A DNA stretch of 64,000 nucleotides from Chania multitudinisentens RB-25 (GCF_000520015.2 NZ_CP007044.2:1612001-1676000), one strand, 5' to 3'. Numbered from the stretch's first letter, positions 9,097 to 18,140 are shown. Notes: a model not told the origin generated them from the sequence alone. Numbers and translations: made by a program.

Positions 9097-10551
9097 ATGA
9101 AATTACAAAACCCAGAGTTGTTGCGTAGCCGATGTTTGATTAACGGGGAATGGTGTGAGGCACAGAGTGGCAAGCGTGAAGCGGTGATCAACCCAGCCAC
9201 CGGCGAGGAATTGATCACGGTTCCCCTTATCAGCGCTGAAGAAACCCAGCAAGCCATTAGCGCGGCGCAGCAGGCACAGATTGGCTGGAAACAACTGACG
9301 GCCAAACAGCGTTCCGCACTGTTGCTGGCTTGGGCCAACAACATCATGGCGGCCCAAGAGGATTTGGCGCAATTGATGACCGCCGAGCAAGGGAAACCGT
9401 TGGCAGAGGCGCGTGGTGAAGTGGCGTATGCCGCTTCGTTTATCACCTGGTTTGCCGAAGAAGCCAAGCGTGTTGATGGCGCGGTATTACAGGCGCCGTT
9501 GGCTTCGCAGCGGTTGGTGGTGGTTAAGCAGCCGATTGGCGTCTGTGCGGCGATTACCCCGTGGAACTTCCCGGCCGCGATGATCACCCGCAAGGCTGCT
9601 CCGGCGCTGGCGGCGGGTTGCACCATGATCGTCAAACCGGCGGAACAGACACCGTTGACCGCCCTGGCGCTGGCGAAGCTGGCGCAGGATGCCGGTATTC
9701 CAGCCGGTGTGTTGCAGGTGGTGACCGGCGAAGCTGCACAGGTGGGTAAAGTGCTGTGCGATAGCCCGGTGGTGCGCAAATTGAGCTTTACCGGTTCGAC
9801 CGAAGTGGGGCGCATTCTGATGGCGCAGTGCGCACCGACAATTAAAAAGCTTTCGCTGGAGCTGGGGGGGAATGCTCCGGTGATCGTGTTTGATGATGCC
9901 AATCTGGATGCCGCAGTGGCTGGCATTATGGCGTCAAAATTCCGCAACAGCGGCCAGACCTGTGTGTGTGCTAACCGAATCTACGTGCAGGACAGTATCT
10001 ATGATCGCCTGGTGGAAAAACTGGTGGCTGCGGTTGAGCAACTGAAGGTGGGTGACGGCACGCAGGAAGGCATCACTCAGGGGCCGCTGATCGACCAAGG
10101 CGCGGTGGAAAAAGTGCAGAGCCACATTGATGATGCCTTGATCAAAGGGGCGCATATTGCCACTGGTGGGCAGCCGCATGCGCTGGGCCGTACTTTCTTC
10201 CAACCCACGGTGGTCACTGGGGTGACGCAGCAGATGAGTTTTGCCAAAGAAGAAACCTTCGGCCCGGTTGCTCCCCTGTTCCGTTTCCATGATGAAGCGG
10301 AAGCTATCGCCATGGCTAACGATACTGAATTCGGTCTGGCGGCCTATCTCTTCACCCAGAATGCCGCTCGTCAGTGGCGCGTACCGGAAGCGTTGGAATA
10401 CGGCATGGTAGGGATCAACACCGGCTTAATTTCCAACGAAGTGGCACCGTTTGGCGGTGTTAAGCAGTCGGGGCTGGGGCGTGAAGGGTCACGTTACGGG
10501 ATTGAGGAATATCTGGAACTGAAATACTTGTGCATTGATGTGAGCCATTAA
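9097..10551 (+). CDS. gabD: NADP-dependent succinate-semialdehyde dehydrogenase GabD
   Basis: Aldehyde dehydrogenase of 484 residues oxidising succinate semialdehyde to succinate, the step after PuuE. Visible motifs: the oxyanion-hole asparagine in ITPWNFPAAM, the cofactor segment IVKPAEQTPLTA, FTGSTEVGR, the general-base glutamate in LELGGNAPVIV and the catalytic cysteine in SGQTCVCANR at about residue 289. The paired cysteines CVC are a known feature of GabD enzymes. A clear AAGGAGC ribosome-binding site lies at the end of puuE. A terminator hairpin follows about 100 bp downstream. Confidence 0.94.
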   Translation: MKLQNPELLRSRCLINGEWCEAQSGKREAVINPATGEELITVPLISAEETQQAISAAQQAQIGWKQLTAKQRSALLLAWANNIMAAQEDLAQLMTAEQGKPLAEARGEVAYAASFITWFAEEAKRVDGAVLQAPLASQRLVVVKQPIGVCAAITPWNFPAAMITRKAAPALAAGCTMIVKPAEQTPLTALALAKLAQDAGIPAGVLQVVTGEAAQVGKVLCDSPVVRKLSFTGSTEVGRILMAQCAPTIKKLSLELGGNAPVIVFDDANLDAAVAGIMASKFRNSGQTCVCANRIYVQDSIYDRLVEKLVAAVEQLKVGDGTQEGITQGPLIDQGAVEKVQSHIDDALIKGAHIATGGQPHALGRTFFQPTVVTGVTQQMSFAKEETFGPVAPLFRFHDEAEAIAMANDTEFGLAAYLFTQNAARQWRVPEALEYGMVGINTGLISNEVAPFGGVKQSGLGREGSRYGIEEYLELKYLCIDVSH

Positions 10552-10650
10552 CTTCTGGGTTTCAGCCGATCCTGGTGGTGGGGGCTACCGGGGCGCGTTG
10601 TTTATCCCTGCCATACGGCAAGAAGTGAGGTTGTTTCTCAACGTTGAGAA

Positions 10651-10677
10651 CGGCGGCGCTGTGGCCGCCGATTTTTA
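10651..10677 (+). terminator. Terminator after puuE-gabD
   Basis: Stem CGGCGGC / GCCGCCG with a 6-nt loop, then ATTTTTAA. It lies between convergent gabD and yfcF. Confidence 0.8.
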
Positions 10678-11310
10678 ACCCCGCACTTTCTTCGCCAGGG
10701 CCAGCCAGGCTTGTACCGAAGGGCGCTGCCATTGCCGTTGTGCGTAACGGCAGAGATGCTCCGGCACGTCATCACCATGTATCACCAGCCGATTGAGCAT
10801 TAGAGCCAGATCGGTATCAGCGATGCACCACTCTCCAAATAGATGCTCTTGGTCATGGCCCAGTAGTTTTTCCACTGCCGCGATCAGCTTTTGTGCCGCC
10901 TGCTGGGCTGCGGCGCTCAGTGGGGCGAATTTCCCATGGTTAAATATCACCGTAGTGGGGCGTTCCATGCGCAATGGCAAGAGATCGCTGCGCAGCCAAG
11001 CCTGTACCTCACGCGCCTTTGCGCGTTGTTTGGCATCGCGCGGGTAAACCGGATAGGCGGGATGAATATCTTCCAGATACTCATCAATGGCGGAAGATTC
11101 AGAAAGATGGAAATCATCCATCACCAGCGTGGGGACTCGGTGTGTCAGCGATAGAGCACCGTAGGCTTGGCCGTTATTTTCCCCCAATGATAAATCCACC
11201 GGTTTGAGGGTAAATGGAATCCCCTTTTCGGTCAGAGTGATAAATGCCGACATCGCGTAGGGGCTGAAAAAATCTGCATCTGTGTAAAGTACGGTGGCCG
11301 ATGGATTCAT
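10675..11310 (-). CDS. yfcF: Glutathione S-transferase, YfcF type
   Basis: 211 residues from the ATG at 11310, which has CAGGAGC upstream; longer in-frame readings add a non-homologous tail. The thioredoxin-fold N-domain reads DADFFSPYAMSAFITLTEKGIPF, and HRVPTLVMDDFHLSESSAIDEYLED gives the cis-proline (VP) and the glutathione-binding ESSAI motif. The alpha-helical C-domain has LFGEWCIADTDLALMLNRLVIHGDDVPE, nearly as in E. coli YfcF. Family members have glutathione transferase and peroxidase activity. Single gene in a run of minus-strand genes. Confidence 0.88.
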   Translation of the reverse strand: MNPSATVLYTDADFFSPYAMSAFITLTEKGIPFTLKPVDLSLGENNGQAYGALSLTHRVPTLVMDDFHLSESSAIDEYLEDIHPAYPVYPRDAKQRAKAREVQAWLRSDLLPLRMERPTTVIFNHGKFAPLSAAAQQAAQKLIAAVEKLLGHDQEHLFGEWCIADTDLALMLNRLVIHGDDVPEHLCRYAQRQWQRPSVQAWLALAKKVRG

Positions 11311-11429
11311 AGGTGCTCCTGATAGTTGAGAGAAGCTGAAATCATTGGTGAAAAAGAAAACCGAATCAAGGGACTGCGCTGATGATAAAAAGTAATGGGG
11401 CATTAGGCTGGTTAATGGCCTGATGTTGA

Positions 11430-12083
11430 TTACTGATCATTGACTAACACAATGCCTAGCCGATCGATCAGGCCGACAATCTGCTGGCTATCCAGTTGTA
11501 CCCCTTCCAGATCAACCTGGCGGATATCCAGTTCACCTAATTGTGAACCGGTAAGATTGCAATGATTGAACGTGGCTGCCCGCCAGTCGAAGTGATTGAA
11601 TTCGCCGCCGGAAAGGTCTGAACCGATAAACGTGGCACCGAGCACGTTGGCATCGTTCCAGCGGTTTTCCCACAGTTCACATTTTTCCAGCACCACTTTG
11701 GAGAAGTTGGCATAGCTCAGGTTACTTTTGGTGATGAAGGCGCTGCAAAAATAGGTATGTTGCGAAATCATGTTCATAAAGTTGGCGCCGCGGAAATCGG
11801 CCCCTTGCACTTTACATTCGCGGATCTCCAAGCCTAATGCGTTGGTATTCCTGAAATCTGCCAAAGACAGATCGCAGCTTTTGAAGCTGGCATCTTTCAG
11901 TACCGCACGATTGAAGGAACAGCCAAGCTGCGTGGTTTCATCATAGAACAGGCAGCCGATAAACTGAGTATCGGTCAGGTCGGCACCCGAGAAATCACAA
12001 TTAAGAAATTTGCCATTAGTAATCGTTTCACCGCGAAACCGGTCACGCTCGATCCGTGTAGCTTGCAGGATTATCGGTTGCAT
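11430..12083 (-). CDS. qnr: Chromosomal Qnr-family pentapeptide repeat protein
   Basis: 217 residues built of pentapeptide repeats, with the A(D/N)LXX pattern running the whole length. Qnr proteins form a right-handed beta-helix that mimics B-form DNA and protects gyrase and topoisomerase IV from quinolones. Qnr-specific stretches are visible: FLNCDFSGADL, QFIGCLFYDE, FKSCDLSLADFRN, QGADFRGANFMNM, NLSYANFSKVVLEKCELWEN and GSDLSGGEFNHFDWRAA, with a C-terminal helix like QnrB (DRLGIVLVND). It most resembles QnrB-type and chromosomal Serratia Qnr proteins. No canonical CTGT-N8-ACAG LexA box precedes it, unlike qnrB. No mobile-element ends flank it, so it looks resident. Confidence 0.9.
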   Translation of the reverse strand: MQPIILQATRIERDRFRGETITNGKFLNCDFSGADLTDTQFIGCLFYDETTQLGCSFNRAVLKDASFKSCDLSLADFRNTNALGLEIRECKVQGADFRGANFMNMISQHTYFCSAFITKSNLSYANFSKVVLEKCELWENRWNDANVLGATFIGSDLSGGEFNHFDWRAATFNHCNLTGSQLGELDIRQVDLEGVQLDSQQIVGLIDRLGIVLVNDQ

Positions 12084-12174
12084 CGTTTTACCTGTTTTTA
12101 TGGGGTTTTCCTCATCCCTTCAAAGCTCGCACTCGAATTATTGAGGGGGATAGAGGGGGTTATGATGGTCAGTT

Positions 12175-12693
12175 CTATTTTATCAACTTAGCCACATAAG
12201 GAAGATTGCGGTATTTATTTCCCCAAGGCATGCCATAACCGATCAGCAGATCATCATTTTCCATCTCAAGGGCATAGTACTGCTTGACAGGGATATTGAC
12301 ACGACCTGGCTTTACAAACAGCACGGCAACTGCAACTGATGCAGGAGAGTAATTTTCAGAAATGAATTCAACTAAGCGCTGCATTGTTCCGCCTGATTCA
12401 ATCGCATCATCGATGATAATGACATTTTTATCACGTATATCGATGTTATTGTGGTAAACAATGTCTGAGCTGTTATTTCTGTCTCCTGGCGTGTGCGGGC
12501 AGGAAATATAATCCATGCAGATATCGAAGTTCAGGCGGCGTGTCAGATCCGCGGTAAAGAGGGTGCCGCCCGGTACGACCGTAATAACGACCGCTTCGTT
12601 AAAATCCTGGTTTAGCTGTGTTGCAACCTTATCGACCCCTTCAGCAATCGCGGCTGTGGACAGAACCATGTCACCAATATGTTCATCTTTCAT
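12175..12693 (-). CDS. Phosphoribosyltransferase-family protein (hypoxanthine PRTase-like)
   Basis: 172 residues from the ATG at 12693, chosen because AAGGA lies 8 nt upstream; a TTG at 12708 is less likely. The type I PRTase fold is shown by the PRPP-binding motif VIIIDDAIESGGTM at about residue 97 and the upstream VVPGGTLFTADLTRRL phosphate loop. The order resembles Hpt/Gpt, but the middle (DICMDYISCPHTPGDRNNSSDIVYHNN) diverges from housekeeping Hpt. The substrate is therefore uncertain; a purine base is most likely. It is followed by the qnr gene on the same strand at 91 bp, probably by chance rather than as an operon. Confidence 0.7.
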   Translation of the reverse strand: MKDEHIGDMVLSTAAIAEGVDKVATQLNQDFNEAVVITVVPGGTLFTADLTRRLNFDICMDYISCPHTPGDRNNSSDIVYHNNIDIRDKNVIIIDDAIESGGTMQRLVEFISENYSPASVAVAVLFVKPGRVNIPVKQYYALEMENDDLLIGYGMPWGNKYRNLPYVAKLIK

Positions 12694-13043
12694 CAGCTTT
12701 TCCTTCAAGTCGCTAATATCTTGTTTACTGACATATATACGCTATGGTACGCCGATAATCTATTTTCAGCCGCTCAACGAGAGACGCTGATAATCTGCCA
12801 TCCGTTGCCAAACGGGCATGACCTTCACCAATGATTTTCAATCCTGCGGAATCACCCAACAGATGCGTTATGTCACCTTGAGTAGGCGTTTTAACGCTGA
12901 CGTTGGCTGGTTTTTCTCATGGTATTGCTAAAGAAAACATCCCCCCTTTGGCATGATGAAATCCCTTGCAGAATAAGTGCATATAAATCATTATTGAAAC
13001 GGTATTTCACTTCTATTCTGTAGGCCACTCCTTGAACTTACAC
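12694..13043. other. Intergenic region upstream of the MATE exporter and PRTase
   Basis: About 350 bp between divergent genes. I see no ORF, RNA gene or strong palindrome here; it should hold both promoters. Confidence 0.5.
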
Positions 13044-14465
13044 ATGGCACTGCGCCAGAGCGTTGCGAAAACGCATTGGTATGCCAAACGAAAAAGCTAT
13101 CGGGTGCTCTTTTGGCGCGAGATCACCCCGTTGGCGTTGCCTATCTTTTTAGAAAATACCTGCGTATTGCTGATGGGGGTACTGAGTACTTTCCTGGTGA
13201 GCTGGCTCGGTAAAGAGTCGATGGCGGGTGTTGGCTTGGCAGACAGCTTCAACATGGTGATCATGGCCTTTTTTGCCGCCGTCGATCTGGGGACTACGGT
13301 GGTGGTAGCCTTTAGCCTCGGCACGCGGGATCGCAAGCGGGCCAGGGCGGCGGCGCGTCAGTCGCTGGTGCTGATGACCGCAGTGGCATTGTTCTTGGCC
13401 GTGGGTATCCATCTGGCGGGTGAACAGATTATTAATGTGATTGCGGGGGAAGCAACGCCCGAGGTAAAAGCACTGGCCCTGTCTTATTTGCAGACGACGG
13501 TATGGAGTTACCCGGCGGCGGCGATTGCGTTGATCGGCAGTGGCGCTTTACGTGGGGCAGGGAATACCAAGATCCCCCTGCTGATCAACGTTGGCATGAA
13601 TATCCTCAATATTCTGATCAGCAGCGTGCTGATTTATGGTCTGTTTAGTTGGGATGGGCTGGGTTTTGTCGGCGCGGGTCTGGGGTTGACCATTTCCCGT
13701 TATCTTGGCGCTATCGGTATTATTTATGTGCTGATGGTGGGTTTTAACCCAGCGTTGCATATTACGTTGAAGAGTTATTTTACCCCACTGAACGGCAGTA
13801 TCCTGCGAGAGGTATTGGGTATTGGGCTCCCTGCCAGTATCGAGTCGGTGCTGTTTAGCTGCGGAAAATTGCTGACGCAGGTGTTTGTTGCCGGGATGGG
13901 AACCAACGTCATTGCCGGTAACTTTATTGCTTTTTCTATTGCCGCACTGATTAACCTGCCGGGTAGCGCTTTGGGGTCGGCTTCAACCATTATTGTTGGC
14001 AGGCGCTTGGGTAAAGGGCAGATTGCGCAGGCGGAAAAACAACTGCGTTATGTATTTTGGTTGTCGACCATCGGGTTGACGATATTGGCCTGGGGAACTG
14101 CGCCGTTCGCCGGGTTATTTGCCTCTTTCTATACTCAGGAAGAGGACGTTAAAGACGTTGTGAAAATACTGGTCTGGCTTAATGCGGCATTTATGCCGAT
14201 TTGGGCGGCTTCCTGGGTATTACCTGCCGGGCTGAAAGGTGCCCGCGATGCCCGCTTTACTATGTGGGTTTCCATGTTGGGTATGTGGGGCTGTCGCGTA
14301 GTTGCCGGTTATACCCTGGGGGTGCTGCTCGGCATGGGGGTGATCGGCGTCTGGCTGGGGATGTTCTCAGACTGGGCTGTGCGTGGGGCATTCTTCTATT
14401 GGCGCATGGCAAGCGGGCGCTGGTTGTGGAAATATCCGCGTATCAAGAAAAACCTGGCTGAATAA
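13044..14465 (+). CDS. yeeO: MATE-family exporter, YeeO type
   Basis: About 473 residues and 12 predicted membrane helices, with two MatE repeats. It aligns closely with E. coli YeeO from ALRQ..RWHAKRKSY-VLFWREITPLALPIF onward, including GVLSTFLVSWLGKESMAGVGLADSFNMVIMAFFAA, SGALRGAGNTKIPLLIN, GNFIAFSIAALINLPGSALGSAS and GVWLGMFSDWAVR. YeeO exports flavins and dipeptides in E. coli and is an antibiotic-efflux-type MATE transporter by family. Start is uncertain: the ATG at 13044 lacks a strong SD, and a TTG at 13032 is preceded by AGGCC. E. coli YeeO is longer at the N-terminus. Confidence 0.88.
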   Translation: MALRQSVAKTHWYAKRKSYRVLFWREITPLALPIFLENTCVLLMGVLSTFLVSWLGKESMAGVGLADSFNMVIMAFFAAVDLGTTVVVAFSLGTRDRKRARAAARQSLVLMTAVALFLAVGIHLAGEQIINVIAGEATPEVKALALSYLQTTVWSYPAAAIALIGSGALRGAGNTKIPLLINVGMNILNILISSVLIYGLFSWDGLGFVGAGLGLTISRYLGAIGIIYVLMVGFNPALHITLKSYFTPLNGSILREVLGIGLPASIESVLFSCGKLLTQVFVAGMGTNVIAGNFIAFSIAALINLPGSALGSASTIIVGRRLGKGQIAQAEKQLRYVFWLSTIGLTILAWGTAPFAGLFASFYTQEEDVKDVVKILVWLNAAFMPIWAASWVLPAGLKGARDARFTMWVSMLGMWGCRVVAGYTLGVLLGMGVIGVWLGMFSDWAVRGAFFYWRMASGRWLWKYPRIKKNLAE

Positions 14466-14536
14466 GCAATCACTTTCGATACCGGTGAATTCAACATGTA
14501 GCCAGGTTTTTGGGCCGATATTTTCAGCATTAGAAT

Positions 14537-15157
14537 CTAGGCCACCTCTGGGATTTTCTCGTCAATGCTGACAAATAAGCGGGCATACGCCGTTTTCTCC
14601 AGCACTTGGAATACATGGAATTTTTGTTCCAGCAGCAAGATACCGAATACCTGTAAATCCCCCAGAACTCTGATTTCCAATGGCGCTAGCTGGGAACCTG
14701 CTTGACAGAAAACATCATTAAGATGGTTCATTTCGACCATCAGCACATTGATGCCATTTACGCGGGCAGGGACTTTCTCGGTTTTCCATTCATCGGGTGT
14801 TAAGACGTAGTAACGCCATCCCGCATTTTTTAATGCTTCGATGATATAGGTGAGCCGGTGCAAATCCGGCTGTTGGTTGACGGGATCTACCCATGAATAA
14901 TAGAGATACAGTATTCGTTCATAGAGCCGGCTTTGCCAGCCTAACTGCCGCCCACGGGAAATCAGCCAGGCTATTTCTGGAGCCACCTGTTTGGGGAAGC
15001 GTTTTTGTTTCTGTGCTGTGACTAGCCAACGTAGCAGGAACATGTGTTCATCGACAAAAGAAGCAATCTTTCCGTCTTGTTCAGCAAACTTCATTGCGAC
15101 TTGAGCGCAGAAAGCAAAGTGAGCTAATTCCCTGTTTTTTTTATCGATATCAATCAT
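14537..15157 (-). CDS. DUF2913 family protein
   Basis: 206 residues, no signal peptide or membrane helix. Features typical of DUF2913 are the N-terminal LAHFAFCAQVAMKFAEQDGK, the segment FLLRWLVTAQKQKRFPKQVAPEIAWLISRGRQLG and the late LMVEMNHLNDVF. The family is restricted to gammaproteobacteria and has no known function. Single gene transcribed toward yeeO, ending 72 bp from its stop. Confidence 0.75.
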   Translation of the reverse strand: MIDIDKKNRELAHFAFCAQVAMKFAEQDGKIASFVDEHMFLLRWLVTAQKQKRFPKQVAPEIAWLISRGRQLGWQSRLYERILYLYYSWVDPVNQQPDLHRLTYIIEALKNAGWRYYVLTPDEWKTEKVPARVNGINVLMVEMNHLNDVFCQAGSQLAPLEIRVLGDLQVFGILLLEQKFHVFQVLEKTAYARLFVSIDEKIPEVA

Positions 15158-15237
15158 GGTAAATACCGTAAAAGAAGAATCATCAAAACGCTATTTCGAA
15201 CCTTTTGGCCCTTCACTGCTGATGAAGGGAAAAGAGA

Positions 15238-15268
15238 TTCGGGAAGCGTGTAAACATCGCTTCCCGAA
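15238..15268 (-). terminator. Terminator after the GPH symporter
   Basis: Perfect 11-bp stem TTCGGGAAGCG / CGCTTCCCGAA with a 9-nt loop. On the minus strand it is followed by TCTCTTTTCCCTTC. It begins 8 bp beyond the symporter stop. Confidence 0.85.
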
Positions 15269-15275
15269 ATCTCCG

Positions 15276-16802
15276 TTAATCTTCTGAGGTTAACTCAGTC
15301 AGTTTTTTTAGAGGTTCTCTTTGTCCTAACGGGTTGTTACCCCAACATTGTTCGTATTTCCACCCGGTCAGTTCTTCGATAATGGCGCGATGAGCCGGAG
15401 AAATATCCGCTATGGCACCACCGGCCTTAATCCGCGCAATCTCTTCTAACAGGATCATGTGGCTCTTTCTATCCAACTTCATCTGTGTGGTATAAAAAAT
15501 CGCCACCAGAGCCAAGGCGGTGACACCAATGGCGAAGACGCCAACAATCGCCTGTACCGCCATTTCTGGCTGAGCTGCTTGCCCTGAAACAAAGCCAAAT
15601 TTACTGAGTGTCCACCCCATAGCAAAGACGATGGCGGAACGCACCATTTTCCCTGCAAAGGTCATGGCTCCGGCATACAGCCCTTCGCGGCGGCGCCCAG
15701 TAAGAACCTCATCCACATCGGCAAGGAAGGTATAGACCGTCCAAGGGATGTAGTAGATCCCCCCGGTGCTCAGACCAAAAACCGCCGTAATGGCGAATAA
15801 CACGATCACGGTGGAGGTATCTGACCAACCGGTGAAATAAAGTGCGGCGTAAGCAATAACGCTGACAATCACCACTTGCAAGGCAATACGGAAAGGGCGG
15901 GCAAACCCCATTTTTACGCAGATGCCAATGAAGAAAGCGGTTGAGATAAGCTGCATGACGGAGCTGAAACTATTGAGTTGTGAAACCAATACCGCGTTTT
16001 GGCGTAGCCCGAAGATGATGAAATAGGTAAATGCCGATGCAAACAGCCATTCTGCACCAAAGCCAAACAGGTACATGCCCAAATGCTTGCGGAAAATACG
16101 CAGCCGGAACGTCGAGATCATATCAATACAGAGTTTCTTCAGTGCTTGCCCCAGACTGCTGGTGGTTTCTTTTACTACTTCACTGGCCGGGCGTTCCCAA
16201 GAGGAGACATACAGGGAGATCATGGCAAGACACATAATGGCACCGTAAGCGATGCCGGTATAAAGAAACGGAGTGGGGGAGTCTTTGCCGTAGATAGCAA
16301 TGAATTGGCCTGGAATAAAAGCGGCCATAAAGTTGGCGATTTTGCCAAAGATGGCTTTCGAACCGGTCAGTTTAGAACGCTTGGCAAAATCCGTAGTCAT
16401 TTCTGTTGCCAGCGTTTCGTACGGCACCATGATCGAGGTGTAGATCAGTTCAAACAAGGCATAAGTGAGCAGGTAATACCAGAAGCCAAATCCACTCATC
16501 CACAGTAATGGATAAAACAGAACCAATGGGATACCGATAAGGATAAAGAACCGGCGGCGGCCAAACATCCTACCCAGCCGTGTATTATAAAAGTTATCGG
16601 TGATGTAACCCATGATCGGGTTGCTGATGGCATCAAGAATACTGGCCAGGGAGAAAATAGCTGCGGCTTCGACGACAGAGAGCCCACAAAACGTCGTATA
16701 AAAATACATTAACCAAGCACCGCTGATCGCTAGCGCGCCGCTTCCCAATAAATTCGCACTGCCGTATGCGACCGTATGCCTGACTGTGATCTGCTTTTCC
16801 AT
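15276..16802 (-). CDS. GPH-family glycoside-pentoside-hexuronide:cation symporter
   Basis: 508 residues, about 12 hydrophobic segments, MFS_2/GPH family. The characteristic cation-coupling and cytoplasmic-loop motifs are visible: SILDAISNPIMGYITDN early and RLGRMFGRRRFFILIG in the first loop, with a cytosolic tail of about 60 residues after the last helix (KSHMILLEEIARIKAGG). Such symporters take up a sugar, glycoside, uronide or oligogalacturonide; nothing here fixes the substrate, since no glycosidase gene is adjacent. It is a single transcription unit with its own terminator. Two CRP-type palindromes lie 250-330 bp upstream but point equally to the small ORF at 17163. Confidence 0.82.
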   Translation of the reverse strand: MEKQITVRHTVAYGSANLLGSGALAISGAWLMYFYTTFCGLSVVEAAAIFSLASILDAISNPIMGYITDNFYNTRLGRMFGRRRFFILIGIPLVLFYPLLWMSGFGFWYYLLTYALFELIYTSIMVPYETLATEMTTDFAKRSKLTGSKAIFGKIANFMAAFIPGQFIAIYGKDSPTPFLYTGIAYGAIMCLAMISLYVSSWERPASEVVKETTSSLGQALKKLCIDMISTFRLRIFRKHLGMYLFGFGAEWLFASAFTYFIIFGLRQNAVLVSQLNSFSSVMQLISTAFFIGICVKMGFARPFRIALQVVIVSVIAYAALYFTGWSDTSTVIVLFAITAVFGLSTGGIYYIPWTVYTFLADVDEVLTGRRREGLYAGAMTFAGKMVRSAIVFAMGWTLSKFGFVSGQAAQPEMAVQAIVGVFAIGVTALALVAIFYTTQMKLDRKSHMILLEEIARIKAGGAIADISPAHRAIIEELTGWKYEQCWGNNPLGQREPLKKLTELTSED

Positions 16803-17055
16803 GTATCCGCCATTATAAAACGATGTTTCAAATAATTCGGTATGCCGTTTCTTTATATGCTTGTTGAGGGGTTGAAAACGAGACGAAGATCACACAACAA
16901 CGTTTTATCTAAAAGAGGCCTAATCTGCCATAATTTGGTGTTTTTCAAGGCATTTTTATGAATTAAAGCATTTTAAATCAACCGGATGGCTTTGTTTCTG
17001 TGTGGTCAAATGAAGAGGGAGTAACAGGGGGGAAGGTCAGTTTTGCTGTATTTTT

Positions 17056-17071
17056 TGTGATTTATATCACA
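17056..17071. promoter_or_regulatory. Perfect CRP-type palindrome 1
   Basis: TGTGATTTATATCACA, an exact TGTGA-N6-TCACA match, extended to TTTTGTGA..TCACAAAA. It lies in the 360-bp gap between the GPH symporter and the small ORF at 17163; the rest of 16803-17162 holds no gene. Confidence 0.75.
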
Positions 17072-17112
17072 AAAATATTGAAATGCTGTTTTGAAAGGAG
17101 TAGATTAGTTTC

Positions 17113-17128
17113 TGTGATGTAAGTCACA
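17113..17128. promoter_or_regulatory. Perfect CRP-type palindrome 2
   Basis: TGTGATGTAAGTCACA, again TGTGA-N6-TCACA. Centre-to-centre distance from palindrome 1 is 57 bp. It ends 34 bp before the ATG of the small ORF. Confidence 0.75.
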
Positions 17129-17162
17129 TTAAAAAACACTCCATACAGCAGAGGAACACATT

Positions 17163-17261
17163 ATGAAAAGCATACTTAACATCGCTAAATTCTTCGAAAA
17201 ATTGGACGCAGCCTACTCTGATTTCTGCAAGCGGGTTGGTTCAATTGTATCACCTTTCTGA
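17163..17261 (+). CDS. Candidate 32-residue small protein behind CRP sites
   Basis: Opens ATG AAA AGC ATA and encodes 32 residues beginning MKSILNIAKFFEKLDAAYSD, then a Cys-Lys-Arg patch and a C-terminal SIVSPF. The good Shine-Dalgarno GAGG lies 8 nt before the ATG. The N-terminal half is an amphipathic or membrane-associating helix by inspection. I do not recognise it. Its two upstream CRP-type palindromes suggest carbon-source control, as for several known enterobacterial small proteins. Coding status rests on the SD, codons and regulatory context only. Confidence 0.55.
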   Translation: MKSILNIAKFFEKLDAAYSDFCKRVGSIVSPF

Positions 17262-17803
17262 TATTAGCTATCAAGGGCTTGATCAGATAAAACGGTAGGC
17301 GCTTGCTCTATCCTCGCCAAAAGTAGGATACGGTCACGACAATTTGACGTTGATCATCACGTGCTAAGTAGTCACGAATAACGTCGCTTGTCGTAGCGCC
17401 TGCTACATTCCTCCTCAACATCCTTCTCTATTAATGATCTGAATTTCAGCATGATAAAAAGCGTTATGCTGATGAACAGCCGTAATTCCCCCATTCCTTA
17501 TTTATAAATTCATTGATTTGCGCCTGACCAGCCGCAAACCCCTTACCCCTCGCTCTTTATTACTTTTCCCCGGCAATCTGTGATTTCCACATTTGTTTGT
17601 TTTTACGCAAATCATTGTGCGCGGTGAACGGTACAATTTTTACTCGCCCGATAAGCTGGCTTAAAACAGCGATTCAGGTGAGAGGCAGATCTGCCGGGAA
17701 CGGATTTGAATACTGCCTGCTATGGTTCCTTTAAACGAGGCTGGGCCGTGTAATACAGCCAACAGGGATGCAGCCATCTTGTTTAATAAGGGGGGATGAA
17801 ACT
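17262..17803. other. Intergenic stretch, no supported gene
   Basis: About 540 bp. It contains a 37-codon minus-strand ORF at 17308-17421 that lacks a usable ribosome-binding site and that I cannot support. Otherwise only the upstream region of the small secreted protein is evident. Confidence 0.4.
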
Positions 17804-18103
17804 ATGGCATCCGTAATGAAACTTTTAATGCCCGTTTCTGCCTTGGTGCTCGTTTTATTTTCTTTTTCGGTAGCAGCCAAGGTAAGCCAGTTATCTGATG
17901 AAGCCGTTAAAAAAATGATTATCCAAGAATCTATACAGGCATATCCAGGTAATTGCCCGTGTCCTTTCAATTCCGCCAGAAATGGCAGCCGTTGTGGTAA
18001 GCGAAGTGCCTGGAGCCGTGCGGGAGGGTATACGCCAATCTGCTATAAGGAGGAAGTCACAAAAGAGATGATTAATGAATGGCGTGAGTCGCACAATCAA
18101 TAG
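17804..18103 (+). CDS. Small secreted cysteine-containing protein
   Basis: 99 residues from the ATG at 17804 with GGGGGG about 8 nt upstream. A Sec signal peptide is clear: a short Lys-containing start, a hydrophobic stretch LLMPVSALVLVLFSFSVAA and a cleavage site near AAK. The mature part has the motif CPCPFNSARNGSRCGKRSAWSR then GGYTPICY, with four cysteines likely forming disulfides. I have seen similar CPCP..CGKRSA..GG motifs in conserved hypothetical exported proteins, but no function is known to me. It is a single gene with its own hairpin terminator. Confidence 0.7.
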   Translation: MASVMKLLMPVSALVLVLFSFSVAAKVSQLSDEAVKKMIIQESIQAYPGNCPCPFNSARNGSRCGKRSAWSRAGGYTPICYKEEVTKEMINEWRESHNQ

Positions 18104-18140
18104 GATAGATTTGATGGGCAGGTTCTCTTGAACGGGCCGG

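Noticed and set aside
12084..12120. LexA box before qnr as in qnrB
   Set aside because: An ACAG is present but no CTGT lies 8 nt away from it.
17308..17421. 37-codon minus-strand ORF starting MLRRNVAGAT and ending VTVSYFWRG
   Set aside because: The purine-rich sequence AGAAGG abuts the ATG with no spacing, no family is recognised and the length is small; could be a remnant.
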